Shown here piece by piece: positions 1-8,069 of a stretch of 21,475 nt of DNA. Positions within the stretch are counted from its first letter, which is position 1; each line of letters begins with the position of its first letter. A model generated the notes under the pieces. That model saw only the letters and a program-made list of their open reading frames with translations. It searched no databases and was not told where the DNA came from. Source of the DNA: Patulibacter sp040675535 (GTDB lineage Bacteria > Actinomycetota > Thermoleophilia > Solirubrobacterales > Solirubrobacteraceae); the NCBI RefSeq assembly GCF_040675535.1, contig NZ_JBFAPC010000099.1:1-21475 (forward strand), read 5' to 3'. The translations under genes were made by a program, and so were the position numbers.

Positions 1-82
1 GCGACGGCTTCGTCCTCGCCGAGGGCGCCGCCGTCCTCGTCATCGAGCGCGAGGACCTCGCCCGCGAGCGCGGCGCCCCCGG
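1..82 (+). CDS. Beta-ketoacyl-ACP synthase II (KAS II) internal fragment
   Basis: In the frame starting at base 3 the first ~26 codons read GDGFVLAEGAAVLVIER followed by EDLARERGAP. This matches the conserved 'RDGFV-GEGAAVLVLE-..-ARARGA' block of FabF/KAS II enzymes, which condense malonyl-ACP with acyl-ACP in fatty acid or polyketide synthesis. In the family the next residues are a beta strand (type IYAE-). Here the sequence changes at about base 80-85 into residues with no KAS resemblance, and that stretch is the antisense of the DUF11 gene. Both ends of the KAS gene are therefore missing: the left by the window edge, the right by a junction. It is probably a chimeric contig tail; a genuine gene remnant is the alternative. 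The family call is good; whether the fragment belongs here is doubtful. Confidence 0.6.
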
Positions 83-3000
83 CGTCCGGCCGGCCAGGGC
101 CGCGAGGAACGCCGCCAGGGCGGCGGCGCCGTCGGTGGCCGGCGGCTGCGTCGTCGGGGTGGTCGACGGCGGCGGGCCCTCGGGCTCGCGCGGGCGCTCG
201 ACCACCGTGAACGTCGCGGCGTGCGACGTGGGCGCCGACAGCGCGGACGACGAGACCCCGGCGTCGATCGTCCGCGCGCCGGGAGCGGCGTCGGGGTCGA
301 CGGTGGCCAGGAACACGAACGCGGCGGGGTCGTCGCCCGCGGGGATCGGGACGTCCCACGTCAGGCGCCGGCCCGAGACCGTCGGGGACGGCTCGCCGGG
401 CGGCGTCGCCGCCGGGCTGAGGCCCGCGGGCAGCGTCACGGTCGTCGTGGCGGCGCCGCCGGCTCCGGCACCGGCGCCGCGGAGCGCGACCTGGACCAGC
501 ACGGGATCCCCCGGCGAGCCGGTGAGGGCGAGCGGCGCGACCGAGACGGAGCGCGACGAGAACGGCCCGCTGCGGGGCGGACCCGAGACGCCCTGGGTGG
601 CGCTGACCTCGTCGTCGACGGGCGACGACTCGGCGGCGCTCGCGACGCGCACGATCGTCGTGGCGGCCACGAGCGCGGCGTCCGCGGGGACGGAGGCGTC
701 GAGCTGGATCGGCGCGGCCTCGGTCCCGGCGGGGACCGCGGCGTCCCGGACGCATCGGTCGCCCTCGCAGCTCCAGCCGGTGCCGTGGAGCGTGCCGCCG
801 AACGGACTCGTGACCGTGACCGTCGTCGGTCCCGGCGCCGCCGCGGCGCCGGCGTTGCGGACGTGGACCACGGTGCTCGCGGACGTGCCCGCGCGCAGGA
901 CGTCCGGGACGTCGATCCGGGCCGAGAGGTCGACGGGGCCCACGCCGGGCCCGGCGGGAACGCCGACGGTCCCGGTCGCGGCGTCCTCGGCGGGGACGTC
1001 GTCCCCGGCGGTCGCGGCGGTGGCCGTCACGGTCGCGGCCACGGCACGGCCGGGCGTCGTGCTGCGCCCGGTGACCCGCAGCGCGGGGAGCGTCGCCAGG
1101 GGGCCGGCCGTGCGGTCGGTCGTGCAGGTCGTGCCGCCGCACGTCCACCCGTCGCCCTCGGCGTCGAGCCCGACGCCGGAGGTCGGCGTCGAGAGGCGCA
1201 CCGTCGTCGGACCGGACGTGGCGCCCGGGCCGTCGTTGCGGACCAGGACGCCGAGGCGGCGCGTCCCGCCGGGCGTCGCGGGAGCGAGGTCGGTGACCGC
1301 GGTGACGAGGTCGACGGCCGGACCGCCGACGCCCATGCTGACGCTGCCGCCGGCGTTGGACGCGTGGTCGGAAGGCGTGGGTGACACGACGGAGGCCGAC
1401 CAGGCGCGCTGGCCGTCGGTCGGCGTCGGGACGCCGGGGGCGTCGTCGGTGAGCTGCAGGGCGGGCAGATCGCCGTCGCCCGGGAGGGCACCGGCGAACG
1501 TGCAGCGCCACGGGTCGCCGGACGCCGGTCCGGGCGCACACGCCCAGCCGTCGCCCGTCGCGCCGTCCACGCCGGAGATCGAGACCGCGACCGGTCCGGC
1601 GGCCGGGGTCCCGCCGACCGCGCGGACCCGCAGCCGTCCGCGGGCGACGCCGGAAGCGGGGACCGGGCGGAGGTCCTCGAACCACGTGGCGTACCGCGCC
1701 GTACCGGCGGCGGGGACGAGCGCCGGACGGTCGCTGCCGACGTCGTTGCCGGCGGGCGTCCCGGGGTCACCGGATGCGGTGGCCGTGACGCCGGCGCTCG
1801 GGAGCGACGACGACAGCGGGCCGGTGGTCGCGACGAGGGGCGGGGCGTCTGCTCCCGGCGCGAGCGCGTCCGCGTCCAGGCGGCACCGGTCGCCGCCCGC
1901 GGGGCAGGTCCAGCCGTCGCCGCCGAGCCGGATCGTGGTGTCCTGCGGGCCCGCGACCCGCACCTCGAGCGGCGCGCTCGTGGGCGCGGCGCCGAGGTTC
2001 CGCACCGCGACGAGATGCCGGACGGACGTCCCGGCCACGGCGGGCCCGCCGCCGGAGACTGCGACGGCGACGTCCGAGGCGGTGGTGCGGCCGCCGGTCA
2101 CGGACGCGACGGCGGAGTCGTCCCCGGTGTCGCCGGGGCCGGACTCGACGCCGACCGTGGCCGTCCGGACCCGGTGGTCGAGCGGCGGGAACGCGGCCGG
2201 ACTCCGGCGCAGGAGCAGGACTGGCGCCGCCTCACCGGGTCCGAGGGGCTGCGTGCGGACGCAGCGGTCGGACTTCTCCGGGCAGGTCCAGCCGTCGCCG
2301 GTGGCGGGTCCCGGGGAGTTTAGGCTCTCGATCAGATCCGCGACGCGCAGGCGGACGGGGCCGGGCGTCGGGCGCCCGCCGACGTTGACGACGCGGACCG
2401 CGAAGACCGCCTGGCCGGCCTTCGGCGGCAGCTCGGACGCGGCGACGGACAGCGAGAGGTCCGGGCCGGGGACGGTCCGCACCGGGAGGGTCGCCGAGGC
2501 GGTGGAGTTCGCCTCGACGGTGTCGTCGTCCGCGCGGCTCGACACGGTCGTCGACACGCCCGGCACGCCGCCGGTCGTCGCCTCCGGGAACCGGACGGGG
2601 ATCGTGAGCGGCGGCAGCGCGTCGCCCGGCGCGAGTGAGCCGGCGTGGACACACGGCTCGCCGGTGTCGCACCGCCAGCCGTCCCCGGTCCCGATGGCGA
2701 GGGTCGCCGCCGGGCCGACGCGGGTGTCGGCCTCGATGGGGCCGGCGACGGGTTGGTCGCCGGCGTTGCGGACCCGGACGACGACCGATCGCGCGGCGCC
2801 CGCCGGGGCGGAGGCCAGGCTGTCGATGCTCGCCGTCAGGTCCCCGCCGGCGGCGACGGGGACGACGGACGTCCGTCCCTCGCCGGCGACCGCGTCGGCG
2901 GAGGACGCGCGGGTGAGCAGCCGGAAGGGCCCGCGGCCGTCGCCCGCGACCCGCAGCCGCAGGGGGACCTGCACGGAGCGGTCCGGCGTCAGGCCCCCGG

Positions 3001-5566
3001 CGATGGTGCACCGGGTCGGGAGCGCACAGGTCACGCCGGACCCGGGCGCGGCGGACTCGACCACGAGCCCGGGGGACGGGTCCAGGCGCAGGGCGACCGG
3101 ACCGGTGATCACGCGATCCGTGGAGACGGACGCGGTCGCCGTGACCGTCGCGCCGCGGGCCGGACGGGAGCCCAGGGACGTCCCGGCGGCGAGCCGCGGA
3201 CGCGTGCCGCGGGATGCGGGCACGGTCGCCGTCGAATCCGGGCTTCGCGTGAGCGAATCCTCGAGGGTGACGGACGACCGGAGGTCGTCCTCCGGGTCGC
3301 TGATCCGGTCCGGCACGATCGTCCCCCGCAGCCGCGGGAGGTGCCCCGACGCCGGGATCGGCCCGGCGTGGTGGCACGTGCCGATGCTGCATCGCCAGCC
3401 GTCGCCGTCGGTCCCGCGCCATCCCTGCGTCGCGACCGAGACCGGGCCGTCCATCGGGGCGGGGCGGGCGTTCTCGACCTCGTACTCCACCGCCCCCGGA
3501 CGGCCGGCGGTCGCGGGGACGAGCTGCGCGAAGCGACCGGTGAGCTCGCGGGCGAACGCGCCCTGGGGAATCAGGACCCGGGCGGTGTTGTCGTCCAGGA
3601 CGGCGTCGCCGCCCGGCGGGACCGACACGGTGGCGTCGACCGGCACACGGAAGAGGGCGGGGGCCGACGGGGTGGTCTTCCAGCGCAGACGCGGCAGCGT
3701 TCCCCCCGCCGGGATCGGGCCCCCGTGCGAGCAGATCGGGCCCCGTCCGATCGGTCCGGTGACGCAGGCCCAGCCGTCGCCCTCGAGCTGGAAGTCCGTC
3801 AGGAGCGCGGTCGTCGTCCGGATGACGATCGGCCCGGCGACCGGCTCGGCGCCCGAGTCGTGGACGATCATGTCCGGCCCCGTCGCCTCGCCGGCGCGGG
3901 ACGGTCGGACGTCGTCGAACGTGAGGGTGACGTCGCCGGGCGGCACGCCGACGCCGATCGATGCCGTCGCGCTCGAGGTCGGCGTGGGATCGTCGCGCAC
4001 CTCGCGGGCCCCGACCGACGCGGGGCCGGTCGCACCGTCGGCCGGCAGCGGCGCTCGGACGGTGATCGGCGGGAGCGCCGTCCCGGCGGCGGGCCCGGCG
4101 CTGCTCCGGCATCGCAGGGCGGAGGTGCAGATCCAGCCGGGGCCCTCGGCCCGCGACGAGCTCGGGCCGTCGATGGCGACGTCCACCGGCCCCGTCCGGT
4201 CGGTCGTGGTGTCGTTGGCGACGTTCACCGTGGCGGTCGCCGTCGCGCCGGCCGGTGCGTCATCGGGGAGCACGACGCCGACGCGCAGCGCCGCCGGGTC
4301 TCCCGCGGGGATCGACTCGAGGCCGGTCGCGGCGTCGTTGGCGGCGATCTCGTCGCCGGCGGTGCCGGCCGTCGCCACGAGGCCGGCCCCGACGACGGAC
4401 GCGCTGGTCGTCGTGGTGCGGGCCTCCACCGCCAGTGGCGGCAGCGCCGAGCCGGGCGCCACGACCGCGTCGGTGGTGCACCGCTGGGCGTCCACCGTGC
4501 AGGTCCAGCCGTCTCCGGACACGGCGCCCCCGGGTCGGGAGTCGCCGCCGCTCCCCCCGAGGGGCACGCGCGCCAGTGCGACGCTGACGGGTCCGGAGGT
4601 CGGCCGGGTCCCCGCGTTGCGGACCCGGACGGCGAAGGGGACGAGGCTCCCGGCACGCCGGCCCGTCGGGGCGACGGACGTCGCCAGATCGGGACCGGGC
4701 GTCCTGCTGATCACCGCCGTCGCGCTCGCGCTGTCGTTGGTGTCCTCGAGGTCGGGACCCTCGCCGTCGTCGACCGTGGCGCTCAGCGTCGTCGGACCAC
4801 CGGCGGGGAGGGCGGCGGAGAGCGGGGGCGCGTCGGCCCCCGCGAGCAGGGGGAGCACCAGGGTGCAGCGCCGGGAGAGCCCGTCGCAGAGCCAGCCGAG
4901 ACCGGACGCGTCCGGCGCCGGCCCCGTGGCTCCGAACGTCACGGTCACCGGCGTGCGGGTGGGGGCGTACCCGAGGTTGCGGACGCGGACGTCGAACCGC
5001 CGGGGCGCGCCGTCCGTCGCGGGCTCCGGGGCGTTCAGCGTGACCGCGGCGTCGACCGCCGTGCGCTGGGTCTGCGGCTGGTCGGTGCCGCCACCGACCC
5101 CGATCGCCGGCGCCGGGACGTCGACCGACGTCGACACGCGCATCGTGGATCCGAGGTCGACCGGCGAGACGGTGCCCGAGACGACGAGCGCGGACGTCGC
5201 GGCCGGTGCCAGCGGGTCGGTCCGGCGACAGGTGGCCGTGGTGGCGATCCCCGGGGCCGCCGGGAAGGGATCGCAGGTCCAGCCGTCGCCGGCCACCACC
5301 GGGGAGCCGACGGAGTTCGCCGTGACGCGTACCGCGACCGGGCCGGAGGTCGCCGCGTCGCCGACGTTCTCCACGACGATCGGCACCGAGACGGGCCCGC
5401 CACGCGGCGCCGCGGGCGTGCTCTGGGCGGTCGCGAGGACCTCGGGAGCGGCCGAGGCGGTCGCGGGCAGGACGCCGAGCGCGATCGCGGTGGCCCCGAC
5501 GAGCAGGGCGCCGGTGGCGCGGACGCGGGCTGGGTGTTCGGACCACGCGGGGTGACGGGACGGCAC
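2..5566 (-). CDS. Giant secreted DUF11-like repeat protein, 3' end missing
   Basis: The minus frame is open from a GTG at 5566 to the left edge without a stop, about 1,830 codons before the junction near base 82. GTG is preceded by AGGAG at 5-nt spacing, and the product starts with a signal peptide: basic N-region, hydrophobic core LLVGATAIALGVLP, then ATASA before APEV. The mature part is 13 tandem modules of about 120-130 residues. Each has a strand such as VRVRNAG followed by a GDGWTC-type motif and a second Cys 6-13 residues later, probably a disulfide. Motif sites lie near 5280, 4893, 4506, 4134, 3771, 3397, 3033 (Trp lost), 2679, 2289, 1911, 1545, 1147 and 771. A 14th, Cys-less module and a Pro/Thr linker follow. 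This is the DUF11 pattern of extracellular beta-sandwich repeats; adhesin or surface-structural role is inference. No C-terminal anchor is visible because the end is lost. Confidence 0.85.
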   Translation of the reverse strand, partial: MPSRHPAWSEHPARVRATGALLVGATAIALGVLPATASAAPEVLATAQSTPAAPRGGPVSVPIVVENVGDAATSGPVAVRVTANSVGSPVVAGDGWTCDPFPAAPGIATTATCRRTDPLAPAATSALVVSGTVSPVDLGSTMRVSTSVDVPAPAIGVGGGTDQPQTQRTAVDAAVTLNAPEPATDGAPRRFDVRVRNLGYAPTRTPVTVTFGATGPAPDASGLGWLCDGLSRRCTLVLPLLAGADAPPLSAALPAGGPTTLSATVDDGEGPDLEDTNDSASATAVISRTPGPDLATSVAPTGRRAGSLVPFAVRVRNAGTRPTSGPVSVALARVPLGGSGGDSRPGGAVSGDGWTCTVDAQRCTTDAVVAPGSALPPLAVEARTTTTSASVVGAGLVATAGTAGDEIAANDAATGLESIPAGDPAALRVGVVLPDDAPAGATATATVNVANDTTTDRTGPVDVAIDGPSSSRAEGPGWICTSALRCRSSAGPAAGTALPPITVRAPLPADGATGPASVGAREVRDDPTPTSSATASIGVGVPPGDVTLTFDDVRPSRAGEATGPDMIVHDSGAEPVAGPIVIRTTTALLTDFQLEGDGWACVTGPIGRGPICSHGGPIPAGGTLPRLRWKTTPSAPALFRVPVDATVSVPPGGDAVLDDNTARVLIPQGAFARELTGRFAQLVPATAGRPGAVEYEVENARPAPMDGPVSVATQGWRGTDGDGWRCSIGTCHHAGPIPASGHLPRLRGTIVPDRISDPEDDLRSSVTLEDSLTRSPDSTATVPASRGTRPRLAAGTSLGSRPARGATVTATASVSTDRVITGPVALRLDPSPGLVVESAAPGSGVTCALPTRCTIAGGLTPDRSVQVPLRLRVAGDGRGPFRLLTRASSADAVAGEGRTSVVPVAAGGDLTASIDSLASAPAGAARSVVVRVRNAGDQPVAGPIEADTRVGPAATLAIGTGDGWRCDTGEPCVHAGSLAPGDALPPLTIPVRFPEATTGGVPGVSTTVSSRADDDTVEANSTASATLPVRTVPGPDLSLSVAASELPPKAGQAVFAVRVVNVGGRPTPGPVRLRVADLIESLNSPGPATGDGWTCPEKSDRCVRTQPLGPGEAAPVLLLRRSPAAFPPLDHRVRTATVGVESGPGDTGDDSAVASVTGGRTTASDVAVAVSGGGPAVAGTSVRHLVAVRNLGAAPTSAPLEVRVAGPQDTTIRLGGDGWTCPAGGDRCRLDADALAPGADAPPLVATTGPLSSSLPSAGVTATASGDPGTPAGNDVGSDRPALVPAAGTARYATWFEDLRPVPASGVARGRLRVRAVGGTPAAGPVAVSISGVDGATGDGWACAPGPASGDPWRCTFAGALPGDGDLPALQLTDDAPGVPTPTDGQRAWSASVVSPTPSDHASNAGGSVSMGVGGPAVDLVTAVTDLAPATPGGTRRLGVLVRNDGPGATSGPTTVRLSTPTSGVGLDAEGDGWTCGGTTCTTDRTAGPLATLPALRVTGRSTTPGRAVAATVTATAATAGDDVPAEDAATGTVGVPAGPGVGPVDLSARIDVPDVLRAGTSASTVVHVRNAGAAAAPGPTTVTVTSPFGGTLHGTGWSCEGDRCVRDAAVPAGTEAAPIQLDASVPADAALVAATTIVRVASAAESSPVDDEVSATQGVSGPPRSGPFSSRSVSVAPLALTGSPGDPVLVQVALRGAGAGAGGAATTTVTLPAGLSPAATPPGEPSPTVSGRRLTWDVPIPAGDDPAAFVFLATVDPDAAPGARTIDAGVSSSALSAPTSHAATFTVVERPREPEGPPPSTTPTTQPPATDGAAALAAFLAALAGRTPGAPRSRARSSRSMTRTAAPSARTKPS

Positions 5567-5570
5567 GGCT

Positions 5571-5576
5571 GCTCCT
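5571..5576 (-). promoter_or_regulatory. Shine-Dalgarno AGGAGC of the DUF11 gene
   Basis: On the minus strand AGGAGC lies a few bases before the GTG at 5566. It decides that start over the upstream in-frame codons, which have no such site and no hydrophobic leader directly after them. Confidence 0.65.
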
Positions 5577-5585
5577 GGGGGGGGG
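5577..5585 (-). repeat. C9 homopolymer in the leader of the DUF11 gene
   Basis: Nine consecutive G on the plus strand (C9 on the coding minus strand) sit immediately upstream of the AGGAGC ribosome binding site and about 11-19 nt from the GTG. Mononucleotide runs of this length next to surface-protein genes can change length by slipped-strand mispairing. Here it lies outside the coding frame, so any effect would be on promoter spacing or translation rather than a frameshift. Confidence 0.8.
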
Positions 5586-5743
5586 ACGTCGTACGCACGG
5601 CCGGACGACTGCTCTTGGATCGGCAGACGGCGGCCGGAGCTTGAGCGATTCGTCCGCCGGGCGGGAGCGGGCGCTCCGCGCGGCCGTTCGGGCTCCGGCC
5701 CCGTGCGGCCCCCGTCCGGGCGGGGCGGGGCGGCGGGCGGCAC

Positions 5744-5749
5744 TAGACT
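5744..5749 (+). promoter_or_regulatory. -10 box TAGACT of argJ (probably leaderless)
   Basis: TAGACT ends 10 nt before the ATG at 5760 and no Shine-Dalgarno lies between. TANNNT is the actinobacterial -10 pattern, and this spacing implies transcription starting at or within a few bases of the start codon. No clear -35 is seen in the very G-rich upstream stretch. It fits the pattern repeated before seven other genes in this window. Confidence 0.5.
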
Positions 5750-5759
5750 GGCCCGTCGA

Positions 5760-7055
5760 ATGTCCGTCCCGGCCTCCTCCTCCAACCCGCCCGCCGACGC
5801 CCCGTTCTTCCGCTCCCGATGGGTCGAGGTGCCGGACTCCGTCGTCGGGGTCGCCGATCGCGGGCTGCCGAAGGGGTTCCGGGCCGCCGGCGTGGCTGCG
5901 GGGATCAAGCCGTCGGGCGGGACCGACGTCGCGCTGCTGGTCTGCGACGCGCCGGATGCCGTGTCCGCCGCGCGCTTCACGCGCTCCGGGACGGCCGCGC
6001 CGCCGGTGCTGGTGACGAAGGACGAGTCGCGCCTGGACGCGCTGCGCGCCGTCGTCATCACCAGCGGCAACGCGAACGCCGGGACCGGGCGCGACGGGTT
6101 CACCACCGCGCGCCAGGTGCGGGCGGCCGCCGCGGAGGCCGCCGGGGTCGCCGAGGACCAGGTCGCCGTCTGCGCGACCGGGGTCATCGGGGTGCCGCTG
6201 CCGATGGACGTCGTGCCCCAGGGCATCGCCGCCGCGGGCGAAGTCCTCGCGGCCGACGGGGACGCCGACTTCCGCCGCGGCATCGAGACGACCGACCTCT
6301 TCCCGAAGACCGCGACCCTGACCGTCGCGCTGGAGGGCGGCGAGGTCACGCTGCACGCCGTCTGCAAGGGCGCCGGGATGATCCAGCCGAGCTTCGCGAC
6401 GATGCTCTGCTTCATCACGACCGACGCGCGGCTGACCGCCGAGACCGCGGACCTGCTGCTCGGCGTCTGCGTCAAGCGCTCGTTCGACCGGATCTCGGTC
6501 GACGGGCAGCTCTCGACGTCCGACACGGCCGTCCTGATCGCCTCGGGCGCCAGCGGCGTGGCCGTCGAGCCCGGCACGCCGGACGAGCAGCGCTTCGGCC
6601 TGGCGCTCGACGCGCTGCTGCGGCAGCTCGCGCTGTTCATCGCCGCCGACGGCGAGGGCGCCCGCCGCGTCGGCCGGGTGACGGTCCGCGGCGCGGACGG
6701 CCCGGCGTGCGAGCGCGTCGCGCGCCAGGTCGCCAACAGCCCGCTCGTGAAGACCGCGCTCTACGGCGGCGACCCCAACTGGGGCCGCATCGTCCAGGCC
6801 GTCGGCGCGGTGCTGCCCGGCCCGGCGCTAAACCCCGTCGGCGTGCGGATCGCCGGCGTCGAGGTCTGCCGCGACGGCCAGGAGGTCGTCTTCGACCGCC
6901 CGGCCCTCGAGGTGCTCGTCAAGGACGTCGAGGTCGAGTACGACATCACGCTCGGGTCCAGCGCGCCGGGCCAGGACTTCGCGAACGAGACCGAGGTCTA
7001 CTTCAGCGACCTCGGACACGAGTACGTGACGCTGAACGCCGAGTACACGACCTGA
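5760..7055 (+). CDS. argJ: Bifunctional ornithine acetyltransferase / N-acetylglutamate synthase ArgJ
   Basis: The 431-residue product matches ArgJ in length and motifs. ArgJ moves the acetyl group from N-acetylornithine to glutamate, recycling acetyl in cytoplasmic arginine synthesis; bifunctional members also use acetyl-CoA. It is made as a precursor that cleaves itself before a nucleophilic Thr. The site is visible in KGAGMIQPSFATMLCF, with the candidate Thr at residue 214, so alpha and beta chains would be about 213 and 218 residues. Also present are the substrate-binding GGDPNWGRI block near residue 336 and the family-typical C-terminus ending YVTLNAEYTT. I chose the ATG at 5760 rather than the longer frame from 5703, because the upstream codons encode a low-complexity Gly/Arg stretch and TAGACT lies 10 nt before 5760. 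argC, often directly upstream, is absent; the neighbour is divergent. Confidence 0.95.
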   Translation: MSVPASSSNPPADAPFFRSRWVEVPDSVVGVADRGLPKGFRAAGVAAGIKPSGGTDVALLVCDAPDAVSAARFTRSGTAAPPVLVTKDESRLDALRAVVITSGNANAGTGRDGFTTARQVRAAAAEAAGVAEDQVAVCATGVIGVPLPMDVVPQGIAAAGEVLAADGDADFRRGIETTDLFPKTATLTVALEGGEVTLHAVCKGAGMIQPSFATMLCFITTDARLTAETADLLLGVCVKRSFDRISVDGQLSTSDTAVLIASGASGVAVEPGTPDEQRFGLALDALLRQLALFIAADGEGARRVGRVTVRGADGPACERVARQVANSPLVKTALYGGDPNWGRIVQAVGAVLPGPALNPVGVRIAGVEVCRDGQEVVFDRPALEVLVKDVEVEYDITLGSSAPGQDFANETEVYFSDLGHEYVTLNAEYTT

Positions 7056-7132
7056 GGCAGGACCGGCCGACGTGGGCGCCCGCCCGCCGCGCACGTGTCC
7101 GAAATCGACAAGACGCCGCCCGCGGGTCGTCG

Positions 7133-7138
7133 TAGCGT
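7133..7138 (+). promoter_or_regulatory. -10 box TAGCGT, leaderless start of the 7146 gene
   Basis: TAGCGT is followed by exactly 7 nt and then the ATG at 7146; there is no Shine-Dalgarno. It suggests that this gene has its own promoter despite lying only 90 bp after argJ. Confidence 0.5.
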
Positions 7139-7145
7139 CGTCCCC

Positions 7146-8006
7146 ATGCCGATCGACCTCGCCGCCGCCGAGCGCTTCGTCCTCTCGACCGCCCGTCTGC
7201 TCGACCGCCACCGCCTCGCGCTGCTCCGTGGTACCGCGTCCCCCGGGCGCGTGCTCGAGGCGCTGCGCCCGTACCGCAACGACGACGGCGGGTTCGGCCA
7301 CGCGCTGGAGCCCGACGTCCGCGGCCCCGGCAGCGAGCCGACCGCCGCGCTGCACGCGCTGGGGGTCCTCCACGAGGCCGGGCTCACGGCCGACCCGATG
7401 GTCGACGGGATCGCCGGCTGGGTCGACGCCGTCGCCGGCGAGGACGGCGGGGTGCCGTTCGTCGGCGCCACGACCGCGGACTTCCCGCACGCGCCGTGGA
7501 TGGTGCCGTCCGACGGGGGCTCGCACCTGACCTTCGCGCTCGCCGCCGCGCTCGCGACGGCCCGGCCCGACGCTCCGTGGCTTGCCCGCGGGACCGCGTG
7601 GTGCTGGGACCGCCTGGAGCGGCCCGACGACCTCGGCGCCTACCTCGTGAAGTTCGCCCTCGTCTTCCTCGACGCCGTGCCCGACCGCGACCGCGCCGCG
7701 GAGACGGTCGGGCGTCTGCGCCCCCGGATCGGGGCGGACGGCACGATCTCCGTCGAGGGCGGCACCGCGGACGAGCGCCTGTCGCCGCTCGTCCTGTCGC
7801 CACGGCCCCGGACGCCCAGCCGGACGCTGTTCACCGACGCGCAGATCGAGCGCGACCTCGACGGGCTGGAGGCCGCGCAGCAGGAGGACGGCGGGTGGAC
7901 CTTCGACTGGCTCGCCTGGGCGCCCGGGCAGACGACGGAGTGGCGCGGCGCCCTCACGGTCGACGCCCTCCGGACGCTCGCCGCGCACGGCCGCGTCGAC
8001 CTCTGA
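7146..8006 (+). CDS. Terpenoid-cyclase/prenyltransferase-fold (alpha6/alpha6) protein, function unknown
   Basis: The 286-residue product is soluble and mostly helical. Two segments look like the squalene-cyclase/prenyltransferase repeat: RPYRNDDGGFGHALEPDVR near residues 41-59, and QQEDGGWTFDW near residues 242-252. These Gly-Gly-Phe/Trp turns typify QW-like repeats of the alpha-toroid fold. There is no signal peptide, and I see neither the DXDD motif of squalene-hopene cyclases nor the zinc site of protein prenyltransferase beta subunits. The enzymatic label often attached to this family is therefore not supported; a fold-only assignment is safer. Homologous hypothetical proteins occur in many actinobacteria. 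It lies between argJ and argB, 90 and 63 bp away, with its own TANNNT box, so position alone does not prove a role in arginine synthesis. The ATG at 7146 is preferred over the GTG at 7095 because of that box. Confidence 0.7.
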   Translation: MPIDLAAAERFVLSTARLLDRHRLALLRGTASPGRVLEALRPYRNDDGGFGHALEPDVRGPGSEPTAALHALGVLHEAGLTADPMVDGIAGWVDAVAGEDGGVPFVGATTADFPHAPWMVPSDGGSHLTFALAAALATARPDAPWLARGTAWCWDRLERPDDLGAYLVKFALVFLDAVPDRDRAAETVGRLRPRIGADGTISVEGGTADERLSPLVLSPRPRTPSRTLFTDAQIERDLDGLEAAQQEDGGWTFDWLAWAPGQTTEWRGALTVDALRTLAAHGRVDL

Positions 8007-8056
8007 CCGGCGCGCGCCGCCCCCGGACCGCCCGTCCAGCAGGGCCTTTCCCGCGC

Positions 8057-8062
8057 TAGGGT
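8057..8062 (+). promoter_or_regulatory. -10 box TAGGGT, leaderless start of argB
   Basis: TAGGGT is followed by 7 nt and the GTG at 8070. The hexamer overlaps the alternative GTG at 8061, which argues that 8070 is the real start. No Shine-Dalgarno is visible. Confidence 0.5.
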
Positions 8063-8069
8063 GCCCCAT

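Noticed and set aside
3..5555. A 1,800-codon open frame on the plus strand opposite the DUF11 gene
   Set aside because: It is low-complexity Ser/Pro/Arg sequence without a signal peptide, and its repeats (QPSP) are only the antisense of the GDGW codons. The minus frame has signal peptide, Shine-Dalgarno and domain periodicity. The open frame follows from GC codon bias.
5703..5759. Upstream in-frame start for argJ
   Set aside because: The extra residues are a Gly/Arg-rich stretch outside the family, and TAGACT overlaps this part as a likely promoter.
8061..8069. GTG at 8061 as argB start
   Set aside because: It overlaps the TAGGGT box; 8070 gives the same 7-nt spacing as four other genes.
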